Shown here one piece after another: positions 7,051 to 15,346 of a stretch of DNA of 27,145 bases. Below the pieces are notes generated by a model. It made no database searches and was not told the origin of the DNA. It saw only the letters and a program-made list of their open reading frames with translations. How positions within the stretch are numbered: position 1 is the first letter of the stretch; each line of letters opens with the position of its first letter. Position numbers and translations under genes: made by a program. The DNA is from CAZRAL01 sp964598005. Its GTDB lineage: Bacteria; Pseudomonadota; Gammaproteobacteria; Burkholderiales; Usitatibacteraceae. Location of the stretch: the NCBI GenBank assembly GCA_964598005.1, contig CAZRAL010000036.1, positions 1 to 27,145 on the forward strand, in the 5' to 3' direction.

Positions 7051-7476
7051 ATGAGCAATCTACGTGTATTCGATCCTTTTGCTGTTGATAATTTCGACGA
7101 CGTGTTCCGTAATTTTTTTCGTCCTGGGCGTTTTGAAACCGTGCTCCCTGCGACGCAAATCAAGGTGGACATCGATGAAATCGAAAATAATTACGTGGTC
7201 AAGGCCGAGTTGCCCGGTGTGAAAAAAGAAGATATTCAGATCGATATCGATGGCAATTTTGTTTCGATACGGGCCGAAGTCAAGAACGAAAAGGACATAA
7301 AAAAAGAAGGCAAAATACTGCGTTCGGAACGCTACTATGGTGCTGTTTCCCGCGCTTTTACACTGGGCAGCGATGTCGACCAGGCCAATGCCAAAGCCAA
7401 ATTCGACAATGGCGTGCTGGAACTCACCTTGCCGAAGCGTGCCTCAGCACAGACAAAACGCATCGCAATCCAATAG
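7051..7476 (+). CDS. Small heat-shock protein, Hsp20/alpha-crystallin family
   Basis: The 141-residue protein contains an alpha-crystallin domain from about residue 35 to 130, including AELPGVKKEDIQI, the RSERYYGAVSRAFTL strand pair and the GVLELTLPK signature. It ends in RIAIQ, an I-x-I motif that docks onto neighbouring subunits. Such proteins are ATP-independent holdases in the cytoplasm. GGAG lies 9 bases before ATG 7051. The 181-base upstream region carries the FNR-type box at 6923 and no obvious ROSE-like or CIRCE element, suggesting that oxygen status rather than heat controls it. A hairpin with a 9-bp stem follows the gene. Confidence 0.95.
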   Translation: MSNLRVFDPFAVDNFDDVFRNFFRPGRFETVLPATQIKVDIDEIENNYVVKAELPGVKKEDIQIDIDGNFVSIRAEVKNEKDIKKEGKILRSERYYGAVSRAFTLGSDVDQANAKAKFDNGVLELTLPKRASAQTKRIAIQ

Positions 7477-7492
7477 TGGTGCGCTTGACTGG

Positions 7493-7518
7493 TTGCAAGG
7501 GATAAATAACCCTTGCAA
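7493..7518. terminator. Hairpin between convergent hsp20 and oxidoreductase genes
   Basis: TTGCAAGGG (7493-7501) pairs perfectly with CCCTTGCAA (7510-7518) across an 8-base loop ATAAATAA. It lies between two converging genes and could stop transcription, but there is no T run directly after it on the plus strand, so it may be an mRNA-end stabiliser instead. Confidence 0.45.
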
Positions 7519-7574
7519 TCTTGCCTATAACAAGGCACCAGAGGGTTTGTTGAAAAAATCGTTCAGGCGAGCCG

Positions 7575-8159
7575 CTAATGGCCTGTGCGGCCTAACAGTC
7601 GTATCCGTTTCAGCCATTTGGCACGCTTGGCAGGGTCTTTTGCTTCGATCATGCCAATCAATGTATGGCGTATCGGCCCTACGCCTACGAAACGCAGCAC
7701 ATTACGGCTCAGGTTTTTCAACGAATGTGCTCCAAATATCCAACAATAAACCCAGGCGGGCATACCCATGGTTACCACCACGCGTGCAGATTTGTCGGCA
7801 AGCGGCTTTTTAGTAAATGGGCTGGCGCCGTCCAGCACCGTTTCGGCAGGACGCAATACTTGCTCCAGAAAGGCCTTGAATAGTGCAGGCACATCGCCCA
7901 GCCAGAGCGGATAAAAAATCACCAAATGGTCGGCCCACATCAGGTCGCGCTGCGCATCGCGCAGGCTTTCCGGCACGGGCTTGGTTTTCCATTCCATCTG
8001 CGTGCGCAGCAACGGAAAATCCAGCGTAGCCACATCTATTATGCGCACGCTATACCCGCCCTCGCGGGCGCCATCCGCATAAGCGTTAGCAAGTACGCGC
8101 AGATAACGTTGTGGGGCTGGGTCGGGGTGCCCTATGACAAGAACAATATTTTGTGTCAT
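7575..8159 (-). CDS. Flavodoxin-fold NAD(P)H oxidoreductase (NQO1/KefF/MdaB-like)
   Basis: The 194-residue product begins with a beta strand and phosphate-binding loop (NIVLVIGHPDPAP). It contains the strand-loop DHLVIFYPLWLGDVPALFK typical of the Flavodoxin_2 family, then a glycine-rich strand VVVTMGMPAW. These bind FMN or FAD and reduce quinones or related electrophiles with NAD(P)H. I chose ATG 8159, which has AGAAGG upstream on the minus strand (8166-8171), over a longer reading from 8195. It is transcribed toward hsp20 and diverges from the second Usp gene; the FNR-type box at 8303 lies between the two. The substrate is unknown; KefF-like potassium-efflux regulation is unlikely because no kefC is adjacent. 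Confidence 0.85.
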   Translation of the reverse strand: MTQNIVLVIGHPDPAPQRYLRVLANAYADGAREGGYSVRIIDVATLDFPLLRTQMEWKTKPVPESLRDAQRDLMWADHLVIFYPLWLGDVPALFKAFLEQVLRPAETVLDGASPFTKKPLADKSARVVVTMGMPAWVYCWIFGAHSLKNLSRNVLRFVGVGPIRHTLIGMIEAKDPAKRAKWLKRIRLLGRTGH

Positions 8160-8302
8160 GAAATACCTTCTGCAGGAATGGGTAAGGGGTGCCAAACAGC
8201 AAGCCGCATTTATTTAGACTCTCACGCCCAAACGATGTACTCTTTGATTCCAGACAAGGTATGCAAAGGTACTGTTTCTGGATTACACCAGCAGCGTGCT
8301 GT

Positions 8303-8316
8303 TTGACTTCGATCAA
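8303..8316. promoter_or_regulatory. FNR/FixK/ANR-type box upstream of the second Usp gene
   Basis: TTGACTTCGATCAA is a perfect match to TTGAY-N4-ATCAA, 62 bases before ATG 8379. TAAGCT at 8338-8343, a modest -10 candidate, begins 21 bases after it. The oxidoreductase gene starts 143 bases away on the other side and could also be affected. Confidence 0.7.
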
Positions 8317-8378
8317 GGCATGCTTTGGTAACTGGCCTAAGCTTGTTTTTTGCGCGCATATTTTACGAAAGGCTCATC

Positions 8379-8822
8379 ATGTTCAAGCACATTCTTGTCC
8401 CGGTAGATGGCAGTAAACTCTCGCTCAAAGCGCTTGATATGGCTGCGGCGCTGGCTCAAGCGACCCATGCCAAGGTAACCGCTGTCACGGTTTCGCCTAC
8501 ATATCCGACCATGATCGGCGGCGATGGCTATGTCGTCGAACCCATTTCACCTCGGGAATGGGAAAAGGCCACCGCCAGGCATGCCGAGCGCATTCGTCGC
8601 GAAATCGAAAAGCGGGCTGCTACAAAATCGATGGAGTTGCAGTTTGTCGTGGCAACAGTTGATCAGCCCTACGTGGGCATAATCGATACGGCCAAACGCA
8701 AAAAATGCGATGTCATCGTTATGGCTTCTCACGGTCGTAAAGGGTTATCGGCATTGCTGTTGGGCAGTGAAACTACTAAGGTACTGACGCACACCAAGCT
8801 GCCTGTGCTCGTGTGCCGTTAA
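8379..8822 (+). CDS. Single-domain universal stress protein (UspA family)
   Basis: The 147-residue protein has the Usp opening FKHILVPVDGS and the C-terminal nucleotide-binding loop A116-x2-G119-x9-G129-S130, then PVLVCR. The first glycine of the loop is Ala, a common variant. ATP binding and dimer formation are likely. I start at ATG 8379 behind GAAAGG (8367-8372); a longer reading from 8325 would add 18 residues upstream of the conserved start. The FNR-type box 62 bases upstream suggests induction at low oxygen, as known for several Usp genes in Pseudomonas under ANR. Confidence 0.93.
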   Translation: MFKHILVPVDGSKLSLKALDMAAALAQATHAKVTAVTVSPTYPTMIGGDGYVVEPISPREWEKATARHAERIRREIEKRAATKSMELQFVVATVDQPYVGIIDTAKRKKCDVIVMASHGRKGLSALLLGSETTKVLTHTKLPVLVCR

Positions 8823-8987
8823 CCGTTTATTGAAATTCTGCTGCGCTTGATGAAGCTGCATTAAAAATGATCTCAAAATTCTCATGTATTTCCATTTCCT
8901 TATACATTCCGGTTTTTCACCCCGTTTCGCTTGCCCTCCCTGGCGCTCGCGACGAATTTCAACAAACTGCTAATTCATGAGCCGGCC

Positions 8988-10367
8988 ATGACGGCAGTCC
9001 CGATTGTTGCCGACCCAGGCCTGATTCGGCGCTACGACCGGCCCGGCCCGCGCTACACCTCCTATCCAACGGCGGATCGTTTCACGACTACTTATGATGT
9101 TCAGCAGCACCAATGTACGCTGGCCTCGCGCGCGGACAGCGCTCAACCGCTATCGCTTTATATCCATCTGCCTTTCTGCAATACGATTTGCTATTACTGC
9201 GCCTGCAACAAAGTCGTCACCAAGGATCATGGGCGCAGCGCCAAATATTTGCGTTACCTGGAACACGAATTCCGTCTTGTTGCGGATAGTCTGCCGGGCT
9301 CCCGTAAGGTCGAGCAACTGCATTTGGGGGGCGGCACTCCAACTTTTCTCTCGGTGCCAGAGTTGCGCTTGTTGCTCAAAAACTTGTCGCAGCACTTCGA
9401 ATTGCTGCCTGGCGAATACGCACTTGAAATCGATCCGCGCAGCGTAGATCGCGACAAAATCGCGGCGTTGGGGCAATTGGGCTTCAACCGCATGAGCATA
9501 GGGGTGCAGGATTTTGACCCGGCAGTACAGGCTGCGGTTAATCGTATTCAAAGCGAGGAAGAAACGGCCGCCGCGATTGAGGCAGCGCGCTGCAACGGCG
9601 TCACATCGATCAATATCGATTTGATTTACGGGCTACCCAAACAGAGTATTGCCGGGTTCCAGCGCACGCTGGAACGGGTGATTTCGTTACGGCCCGACCG
9701 CATCGCTCTGTACAGCTACGCGCATCTGCCGGGCATGTTCAAGCCTCAACGCCGCATTGCCGAAAGCGATCTTCCGCTACCGGAAATAAAGTTGCAAATC
9801 ATGGTGTTGGCAATACACGTGCTGACCGAAGCGGGGTATGTGTATATCGGCATGGACCACTTCGCGTTGCCTCACGATGAGCTCGCCATTGCGGCGCAAC
9901 AATCGCGGCTGCAACGCAATTTTCAGGGATACTCGACACGCCCCGATTGCGATTTATTGGCGTTTGGTATTTCAGCAATCAGCAAAGTCGGTTCTGTCTA
10001 TAGCCAGAATGTGCGTACCCTGGACGAGTACTACGACCGGCTGGATAAAAACGAACTTCCGGTTCTGCGTGGCATCGTATTAACCGCCGACGATCTGGTG
10101 CGGCGCGATGTCATCGCCTCGCTTATGTGCCGCTTCGAGCTGTCGATACCGGCGGTGGAAGCGCGCCATACCATTCACTTTCACGACTACTTTGCCGCTG
10201 AATGGCCAGCAGTGCAGGAATTGCAGCAGGAGGGTTTGCTGGACCTGGAGGCCGAACGAATCGCGGTAACCCCGCGCGGGCGGCTGCTGGTACGGGCCAT
10301 CGCCATGGTATTCGATAAATACCTTCGCAACGGCGCAACGCCAGCCCGTTTTTCCAAGGTGATTTGA
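8988..10367 (+). CDS. hemN: Oxygen-independent coproporphyrinogen III dehydrogenase
   Basis: This 459-residue radical-SAM enzyme converts coproporphyrinogen III to protoporphyrinogen IX without oxygen, supplying heme for cbb3 oxidase at low oxygen. The [4Fe-4S] motif is C64-x3-C68-x2-C71, followed by C73, in LPFCNTICYYCAC, exactly the HemN form. The N-terminal GPRYTSYPTADRF, the HLGGGTPTFL SAM-binding segment and the NIDLIYGLP segment are all present. I use ATG 8988, which puts the family start YDRPGPRYTSYPT at the usual distance; a TTG at 8931 is less likely. The stop overlaps the start of the next gene by 1 base. No FNR-type box is visible in the 165 bases upstream. Confidence 0.96.
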   Translation: MTAVPIVADPGLIRRYDRPGPRYTSYPTADRFTTTYDVQQHQCTLASRADSAQPLSLYIHLPFCNTICYYCACNKVVTKDHGRSAKYLRYLEHEFRLVADSLPGSRKVEQLHLGGGTPTFLSVPELRLLLKNLSQHFELLPGEYALEIDPRSVDRDKIAALGQLGFNRMSIGVQDFDPAVQAAVNRIQSEEETAAAIEAARCNGVTSINIDLIYGLPKQSIAGFQRTLERVISLRPDRIALYSYAHLPGMFKPQRRIAESDLPLPEIKLQIMVLAIHVLTEAGYVYIGMDHFALPHDELAIAAQQSRLQRNFQGYSTRPDCDLLAFGISAISKVGSVYSQNVRTLDEYYDRLDKNELPVLRGIVLTADDLVRRDVIASLMCRFELSIPAVEARHTIHFHDYFAAEWPAVQELQQEGLLDLEAERIAVTPRGRLLVRAIAMVFDKYLRNGATPARFSKVI

Positions 10368-11137
10368 TGCTGCTGGATTCGGCAACCTGGCCCGTCGCTG
10401 CGTTCGTGACCGGACTGGCCGGCAGCTTGCACTGCATCGGGATGTGCGGAGGGCTGGTCGCCACCTTCGCCTGGCAGCCGGGCGGTACCTCGCCGGTCTC
10501 GTTTCATCGTGCACGACCCAAGCCCACCGAATTGCTGGCGCGTCAATTTGCGTTCAATGGGGGACGCCTCGCCAGCTACGCCCTTCTGGGTGCGCTGGCA
10601 GGCAGCGTGGCGGCGGCAGGCATCGCCATGTCCTCGTGGTTTCCATTACGGCAAGCCCTATTCGTCGCGGCTCAGGTGCTGATGATCCTGCTCGGGCTTT
10701 ATCTCGCAGGGTTTAACACAGCACTCGGTGGCGTGGAGCGTGCCGGGGCCTGGATTTGGAAACGTATCCAACCTTTTACCGCCCCGCTACTGCCGGTACG
10801 CAGTACCAGCCAGGCTTTCGTACTCGGCACGCTATGGGGTTGGCTACCTTGCGGCATGGTCTACACCATGCTACTCGCGGCGCTGTCCAGCGGCAGCGCC
10901 GCTAATGGCGCCATTTTGATGATGGCATTTGGCGCTGGCACCTTGCCCGCTTTGATGTTGGCTGGGGCCGGAGCGCTGCGCATGCGCCAGTTGATGGCCG
11001 CCCCCGTCCTGCGTACGCTGGCCGGTGCGGTCGTCGCCATCATGGGATTGGTGGGGCTGGCGAGGGCTTCCGCCCTGTCGCAATTGCCGGGGGTGGCAGC
11101 GCTGTGCCATACGATTGGCATTGGGGGAGCGCCATGA
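10367..11137 (+). CDS. TauE/SafE (UreH/DsbD-like) integral membrane protein, cbb3-linked
   Basis: The 256-residue protein has about six hydrophobic segments and two cysteine motifs placed as in DsbD/CcdA-like transmembrane domains: C23-x3-C27 in GSLHCIGMCGG and C162 in WGWLPCGMVY. Databases usually label such proteins 'sulfite exporter TauE/SafE', but proteins with HCxGMCGG and PCG motifs inside cco clusters more likely move electrons or copper for oxidase assembly. It starts at ATG 10367, sharing one base with the hemN stop, and its end overlaps ccoI by 4 bases (ATGA). Placement between hemN and ccoI is a familiar arrangement in proteobacteria. The precise function is not established. Confidence 0.8.
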   Translation: MLLDSATWPVAAFVTGLAGSLHCIGMCGGLVATFAWQPGGTSPVSFHRARPKPTELLARQFAFNGGRLASYALLGALAGSVAAAGIAMSSWFPLRQALFVAAQVLMILLGLYLAGFNTALGGVERAGAWIWKRIQPFTAPLLPVRSTSQAFVLGTLWGWLPCGMVYTMLLAALSSGSAANGAILMMAFGAGTLPALMLAGAGALRMRQLMAAPVLRTLAGAVVAIMGLVGLARASALSQLPGVAALCHTIGIGGAP

Positions 11138-13608
11138 ACACCCTGCTGGACCGCCTGCCTGGCGCAGCATCTGCAATTGAAGGCGCCCGCTGTTTTCACT
11201 GCGGCGAAGCGGTCCCCTTGCGTACCCATTTTTCCATTTTTTTCGATGGGCATCCGCAGCCCTTGTGCTGCGCAGGCTGTGAAGCTGTAGCCAAAACCAT
11301 CCTTGAGGGTGGCCTTGATGCTTATTACCGAACGCGCACATCGCCCGCTATAGGCCGCGCGGTGCCGACACCGGCCGATCTTGCAGCGCTCGATCAATTT
11401 GACCTTCCCGGCATACGCGAGCAATTTTCCGCAACTGCGGCGGACAGCACGCACGACGCCCATGCAACGCTGATGCTGGAGGGAATCACCTGCGCGGCTT
11501 GCATCTGGCTGGCTGAACAGCAGCTGCGCCGCATTCCTGGCATGGTGCGTGTATCAGTCAATTTCGCCACCCGGCGTGCCGAGGTGGCATGGTCTGCGCA
11601 GGTGCTTACGCTGGCCGGGATCCTGCGCGCGATCCGGAAAATCGGCCTCGATGCCCATCCCGCTGAGATGGCAAACGTCGAAGTTAATCGTACGGCCACA
11701 CGAAAAAAGGCCCTTCGCGCCCGCTGGGAATTGTTTGTCGCCGCTTTTTCGACGATGCAGGTAATGATGTACACGGTGCCGCTTTACCTTGCCGATCCCG
11801 CAGAGATCACGCCGGATATTCGCAGCTTGATGCAATGGGCGGGGTTTGCCCTGACTGTTCCTGTATTGTTGTTTTCTGCACAGTCGATTTTTCGCAGCGC
11901 CATTCGCTGTCTGAGCGCGCAGCAGGTCAACATGGATGTACCGGTGGCGCTCGCCATTTTGCTCACCTTCGCAAGCAGTGTAGGAGCCATGCTGACCGGT
12001 AGCGGCGAAGTCTATTTCGATTCGATTTCGATGTTTGTATTCCTGCTTCTGGGCACACGTTTTCTTGAAAGCAACTTGCGCCACCGTGGTCTGGCTGAGC
12101 TGGAGCGCCTGGCGCACGCGATACCGGCAGTCGCCGAACGCCTGGACCGTTATCCAACCGATACAACGGGCCACGACATCGCTTCTGCCCGGCTGATCCC
12201 GGGCGATGTTGTACGCGTGGCGACTGGCGCAACCATTCCGGCCGATGGCGAAATCATCGAAGGCGCCAGCGAAGTCGACGAAGCGCTGATCAGCGGGGAA
12301 AGCCGCCTGCTGCCGAAGTGGCCCGGCGACACGGTAATCGGCGGTGCAGTCAATGCCGCCTCTCCGTTGATCGTGCGCGTCACCGAGGTGGGCAAAACAT
12401 CCACCCTGGCGCGCATTGTCAGCGCCAGCGAAGCGGCGATGAATGAACGGCCGCGCATTCTGGAACGAACCAGCGCTATTGCCGCTCGGCTTGCTTATGC
12501 AACGCTTATTGTTGCCGCGCTAGCATCGCTGGGATGGTTGTGGTTCGATCCCAACCGAGCATTCGGCGTGACAGTTGCTGTGCTGGCCATTACCTGCCCC
12601 TGCGCACTGGCGCTCGCAGTTCCCGCTGCAATCGTCGTTGCCAGTGGTGCGGCGGCGCGCGCGGGCCTGATTTTCAAGCGCGGACATACGCTGGATACCC
12701 TTTCGCATGTGACCGATGTGGTGCTCGACAAAACCGGTACGCTGACCACCGGCCATATGCGAGTGGAAGCCATCGAGGCGGCGGACCCGGACGAAGCGCT
12801 GGCCATTGCCGCGGCGCTGGAACAGGGTGCGTCTCACCCGATTGGCCGCGCCATCCGCGAGGCGGCGGCCCGGCGCCATACCGGCACAAAACTGGCCGCC
12901 AATCTTCATCAGACCGAACGGGGGGTGGAGGGGGTGATCGACGGCGAAGCGTATCGACTGGGTGCGCTGGAAACAGATGCCGAGGCTAACGATCCCAGTA
13001 AGTCCATTCCGCAGAGCCGGGTCGCGTTGTTTCGCGCGGGGCAACGGGTGGGCATCTTCTCACTATCCGATGCGTTTCGTGGCGATGCCGCCGCCTTTAC
13101 CGATAGCCTGATCCGTAAAGGCTTACGCATACATCTGCTATCGGGGGACCAAGGCGGTGCGGTCGCCGATTGCGCGCAAATGTTGGGGTTATCGCGCTGG
13201 CAGGCACGCTTGTCGCCCGAGGACAAACGCCGTTATGTGGCCACGCTGCAAAAAGACGGCTGCATTGTTTTGGCGGTGGGCGATGGGATCAACGACGCAC
13301 CACTGCTGGCGCAGGCCGATGCCGGTATTGCCATTGCCACAGGCACCGATTTGGCACGCACGCAGGCGGATGCAGTGCTGCTAAGTATGCGCCTTATGCC
13401 CATTGCATTGGCGCTCAATATCGCACGGGCGACACGCAATGTGATCCGCCAAAACCTGGTATGGGCCGTGCTTTATAATGTGATCGCGGTGCCGCTAGCT
13501 GTAGCGGGATGGGTCACGCCGTGGTTGGCCGCACTTGGCATGTCGCTCAGTGCCTTAATCGTCCTTGGCAACTCGGCGCGGATTGCCTGGCTGCCACGAA
13601 ACTGCTAA
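11134..13608 (+). CDS. ccoI: Cu+-translocating P-type ATPase for cbb3 oxidase assembly
   Basis: The 824-residue P1B ATPase exports copper across the inner membrane for insertion into CcoN. It begins with a cysteine-rich domain (C20-x2-C23, C45-C46, C49) typical of FixI/CcoI, then a heavy-metal-associated domain with C120-x2-C123 (GITCAACIW). The membrane core has C488-P-C490 (ITCPCALA). Catalytic parts follow: D532 in DKTGT, the SHP motif in the nucleotide domain, and G716-D-G-I-N-D (GDGINDAPLL). ATG 11134 has GGGGGAG upstream and overlaps the preceding stop (ATGA). Its stop shares one base with the ccoS start, so hemN through ccoS read as one translationally coupled operon. Confidence 0.96.
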   Translation: MNTLLDRLPGAASAIEGARCFHCGEAVPLRTHFSIFFDGHPQPLCCAGCEAVAKTILEGGLDAYYRTRTSPAIGRAVPTPADLAALDQFDLPGIREQFSATAADSTHDAHATLMLEGITCAACIWLAEQQLRRIPGMVRVSVNFATRRAEVAWSAQVLTLAGILRAIRKIGLDAHPAEMANVEVNRTATRKKALRARWELFVAAFSTMQVMMYTVPLYLADPAEITPDIRSLMQWAGFALTVPVLLFSAQSIFRSAIRCLSAQQVNMDVPVALAILLTFASSVGAMLTGSGEVYFDSISMFVFLLLGTRFLESNLRHRGLAELERLAHAIPAVAERLDRYPTDTTGHDIASARLIPGDVVRVATGATIPADGEIIEGASEVDEALISGESRLLPKWPGDTVIGGAVNAASPLIVRVTEVGKTSTLARIVSASEAAMNERPRILERTSAIAARLAYATLIVAALASLGWLWFDPNRAFGVTVAVLAITCPCALALAVPAAIVVASGAAARAGLIFKRGHTLDTLSHVTDVVLDKTGTLTTGHMRVEAIEAADPDEALAIAAALEQGASHPIGRAIREAAARRHTGTKLAANLHQTERGVEGVIDGEAYRLGALETDAEANDPSKSIPQSRVALFRAGQRVGIFSLSDAFRGDAAAFTDSLIRKGLRIHLLSGDQGGAVADCAQMLGLSRWQARLSPEDKRRYVATLQKDGCIVLAVGDGINDAPLLAQADAGIAIATGTDLARTQADAVLLSMRLMPIALALNIARATRNVIRQNLVWAVLYNVIAVPLAVAGWVTPWLAALGMSLSALIVLGNSARIAWLPRNC

Positions 13609-13778
13609 TGGATATTCTTTTCCTGTTAATTCCTTTGAGCGTAGTGCTGGTCTTCATGATCGGTGCAATTTTCTGGTGGGCATTGAGTCAGGACCAATTC
13701 GAAGATCTGGAAGGCCCCGCGCACCACATCCTTCACGATGACGACCGTCCCCCACAAAACCGGGAGGCTCCCTTTTGA
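13608..13778 (+). CDS. ccoS: cbb3 oxidase assembly protein CcoS
   Basis: This 56-residue protein has a single N-terminal membrane helix (about 3-25) followed by WALSQDQFEDLEGPA, the signature of CcoS/FixS, and a charged tail. CcoS is needed to put cofactors (heme and copper) into CcoN. The start ATG at 13608 overlaps the ccoI stop by one base. The stop codon lies inside the FNR-type box at 13775-13788, so the promoter of the structural genes begins at the very end of this gene. Confidence 0.95.
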   Translation: MDILFLLIPLSVVLVFMIGAIFWWALSQDQFEDLEGPAHHILHDDDRPPQNREAPF

Positions 13779-13788
13779 TCCATATCAA
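13775..13788. promoter_or_regulatory. Perfect FNR/FixK-type box upstream of ccoN
   Basis: TTGATCCATATCAA is a perfect TTGAT-N4-ATCAA palindrome. ACAATAAA (13811-13818) begins exactly 22 bases later, as in front of hsp20, and would serve as the -10 region of a class II promoter starting near 13823. The box overlaps the ccoS stop codon and lies 105 bases before ccoN. Confidence 0.85.
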
Positions 13789-13893
13789 AACGCATTTTCA
13801 CCATTGCGAAACAATAAAGCCATATGCCGTAAGGCAACCGCGCAGCGGAATTATTGCAACACGAATGTTTTCTTTACATGAAGAGGCTCAAGA

Positions 13894-15342
13894 GTGGAAA
13901 CCTATAACTACCGGGTAGTTAGACAGTTCGCGGTGATGACCGTGGTATGGGGCATTGTCGGCATGCTGGTCGGGGTGCTGATCGCTGCGCAATTAATCTG
14001 GCCTGACTTGACCGCAGGTATTCCCTGGCTTTCGTACGGGCGCCTGCGGCCGCTGCACACCAATGCCGTGATCTTCGCCTTCGGCGGCTGCGCCTTGTTC
14101 GCCACTTCCTACTACGTCGTACAACGTACCTGTCAGGTGCGGCTGGTTTCAGACGAGCTGGCGGCGTTTCACTTCTGGGGCTGGCAACTTGTCATCGTTC
14201 TGGCGGCGATCACCCTGCCGCTGGGCATCACCAGCGGCAAGGAATATGCCGAACTGGAATGGCCGATCGATATTTTGATTGCGGTCGTCTGGGTTGCCTA
14301 TGCCTTGGTATTCTTCGGCACTATCATGAACCGCCGCGTGCCGCATATCTACGTAGCCAACTGGTTTTACGGCGCTTTTATCCTGACCGTGGCCATTTTG
14401 CATATTTTCAACAGTATTGAAATTCCGGTCGGCTTGTGGAAATCATATTCGGTTTATGCGGGCGTGCAGGATGCCATGGTGCAATGGTGGTATGCGCATA
14501 ATGCCGTGGGGTTTTTCCTGACCGCAGGTTTCCTCGGCATCATGTATTACTTTGTGCCCAAGCAGGCCGAGCGGCCCATTTATTCGTATCGTTTGTCAGT
14601 GGTGCATTTCTGGGCGCTGATTTTCACCTATATGTGGGCCGGGCCGCATCATCTGCATTACACAGCGTTGCCGGACTGGACGCAGACGCTGGGCATGTTG
14701 TTCTCCCTAATCCTGCTGGCTCCATCGTGGGGCGGCATGATCAATGGCATCATGACGCTTTCTGGCGCCTGGCATAAGTTACGTGACGATCCGATCCTGA
14801 AATTCATGATCGTCTCGCTGTCTTTCTACGGCATGTCGACCTTCGAAGGCCCGATGATGTCGATCAAGACCATCAACGCCTTGTCGCACTACACCGACTG
14901 GACCATCGGACACGTGCATTCGGGGGCGCTGGGCTGGGTGGCCTTCATCTCGATTGGTGCAACTTATTATCTGATCCCGCGCCTGTTTGGCCGCAGCGAA
15001 ATGTATAGCAAGCGGCTAATCACGCTGCACTTCTGGATCGCTACGCTGGGTGTCGTGCTCTACATCGCCTCGATGTGGATCGCTGGCGTCATGCAAGGAT
15101 TAATGTGGCGCGCGGTCAATAGCGACGGCACGCTCACCTACACTTTCGTTGAAAGTGTGAAGGCAAGCTATCCCTACTGGGCTATTCGCTTATTGGGTGG
15201 CGCCATGTTCTTCGTTGGCATGCTGATCATGGCTTACAACGTGATTAAGACGATGGCTCAGGGCAAGGCTTACGATGCACCGATTCCAAACTCTCACGCC
15301 CATACCCCGGTCGCTAGACTGGCGGTCGCACAGGGAGGTTAA
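13894..15342 (+). CDS. ccoN: cbb3-type cytochrome c oxidase subunit I
   Basis: This 482-residue subunit holds the low-spin heme b and the heme b3-CuB site where oxygen is reduced. All ligands are visible: H55 and H342 (heme b), H340 (heme b3), H202, H252 and H253 (CuB), and Y246, which in cbb3 enzymes is cross-linked to the first CuB histidine. Each is 5 below the Pseudomonas stutzeri numbering as I recall it, so the protein is intact. The start is GTG 13894 behind AAGAGG (13881-13886); the upstream ATG at 13878 is out of frame. It is the first gene after the FNR-type promoter and is followed after 4 bases by ccoO. Confidence 0.98.
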   Translation: METYNYRVVRQFAVMTVVWGIVGMLVGVLIAAQLIWPDLTAGIPWLSYGRLRPLHTNAVIFAFGGCALFATSYYVVQRTCQVRLVSDELAAFHFWGWQLVIVLAAITLPLGITSGKEYAELEWPIDILIAVVWVAYALVFFGTIMNRRVPHIYVANWFYGAFILTVAILHIFNSIEIPVGLWKSYSVYAGVQDAMVQWWYAHNAVGFFLTAGFLGIMYYFVPKQAERPIYSYRLSVVHFWALIFTYMWAGPHHLHYTALPDWTQTLGMLFSLILLAPSWGGMINGIMTLSGAWHKLRDDPILKFMIVSLSFYGMSTFEGPMMSIKTINALSHYTDWTIGHVHSGALGWVAFISIGATYYLIPRLFGRSEMYSKRLITLHFWIATLGVVLYIASMWIAGVMQGLMWRAVNSDGTLTYTFVESVKASYPYWAIRLLGGAMFFVGMLIMAYNVIKTMAQGKAYDAPIPNSHAHTPVARLAVAQGG

Positions 15343-15346
15343 AACG

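Noticed and set aside
8849..8866. TTGATGAAGCTGCATTAA as an FNR box before hemN
   Set aside because: The second half-site matches poorly; hemN genes often have such a box, but none is convincing here.
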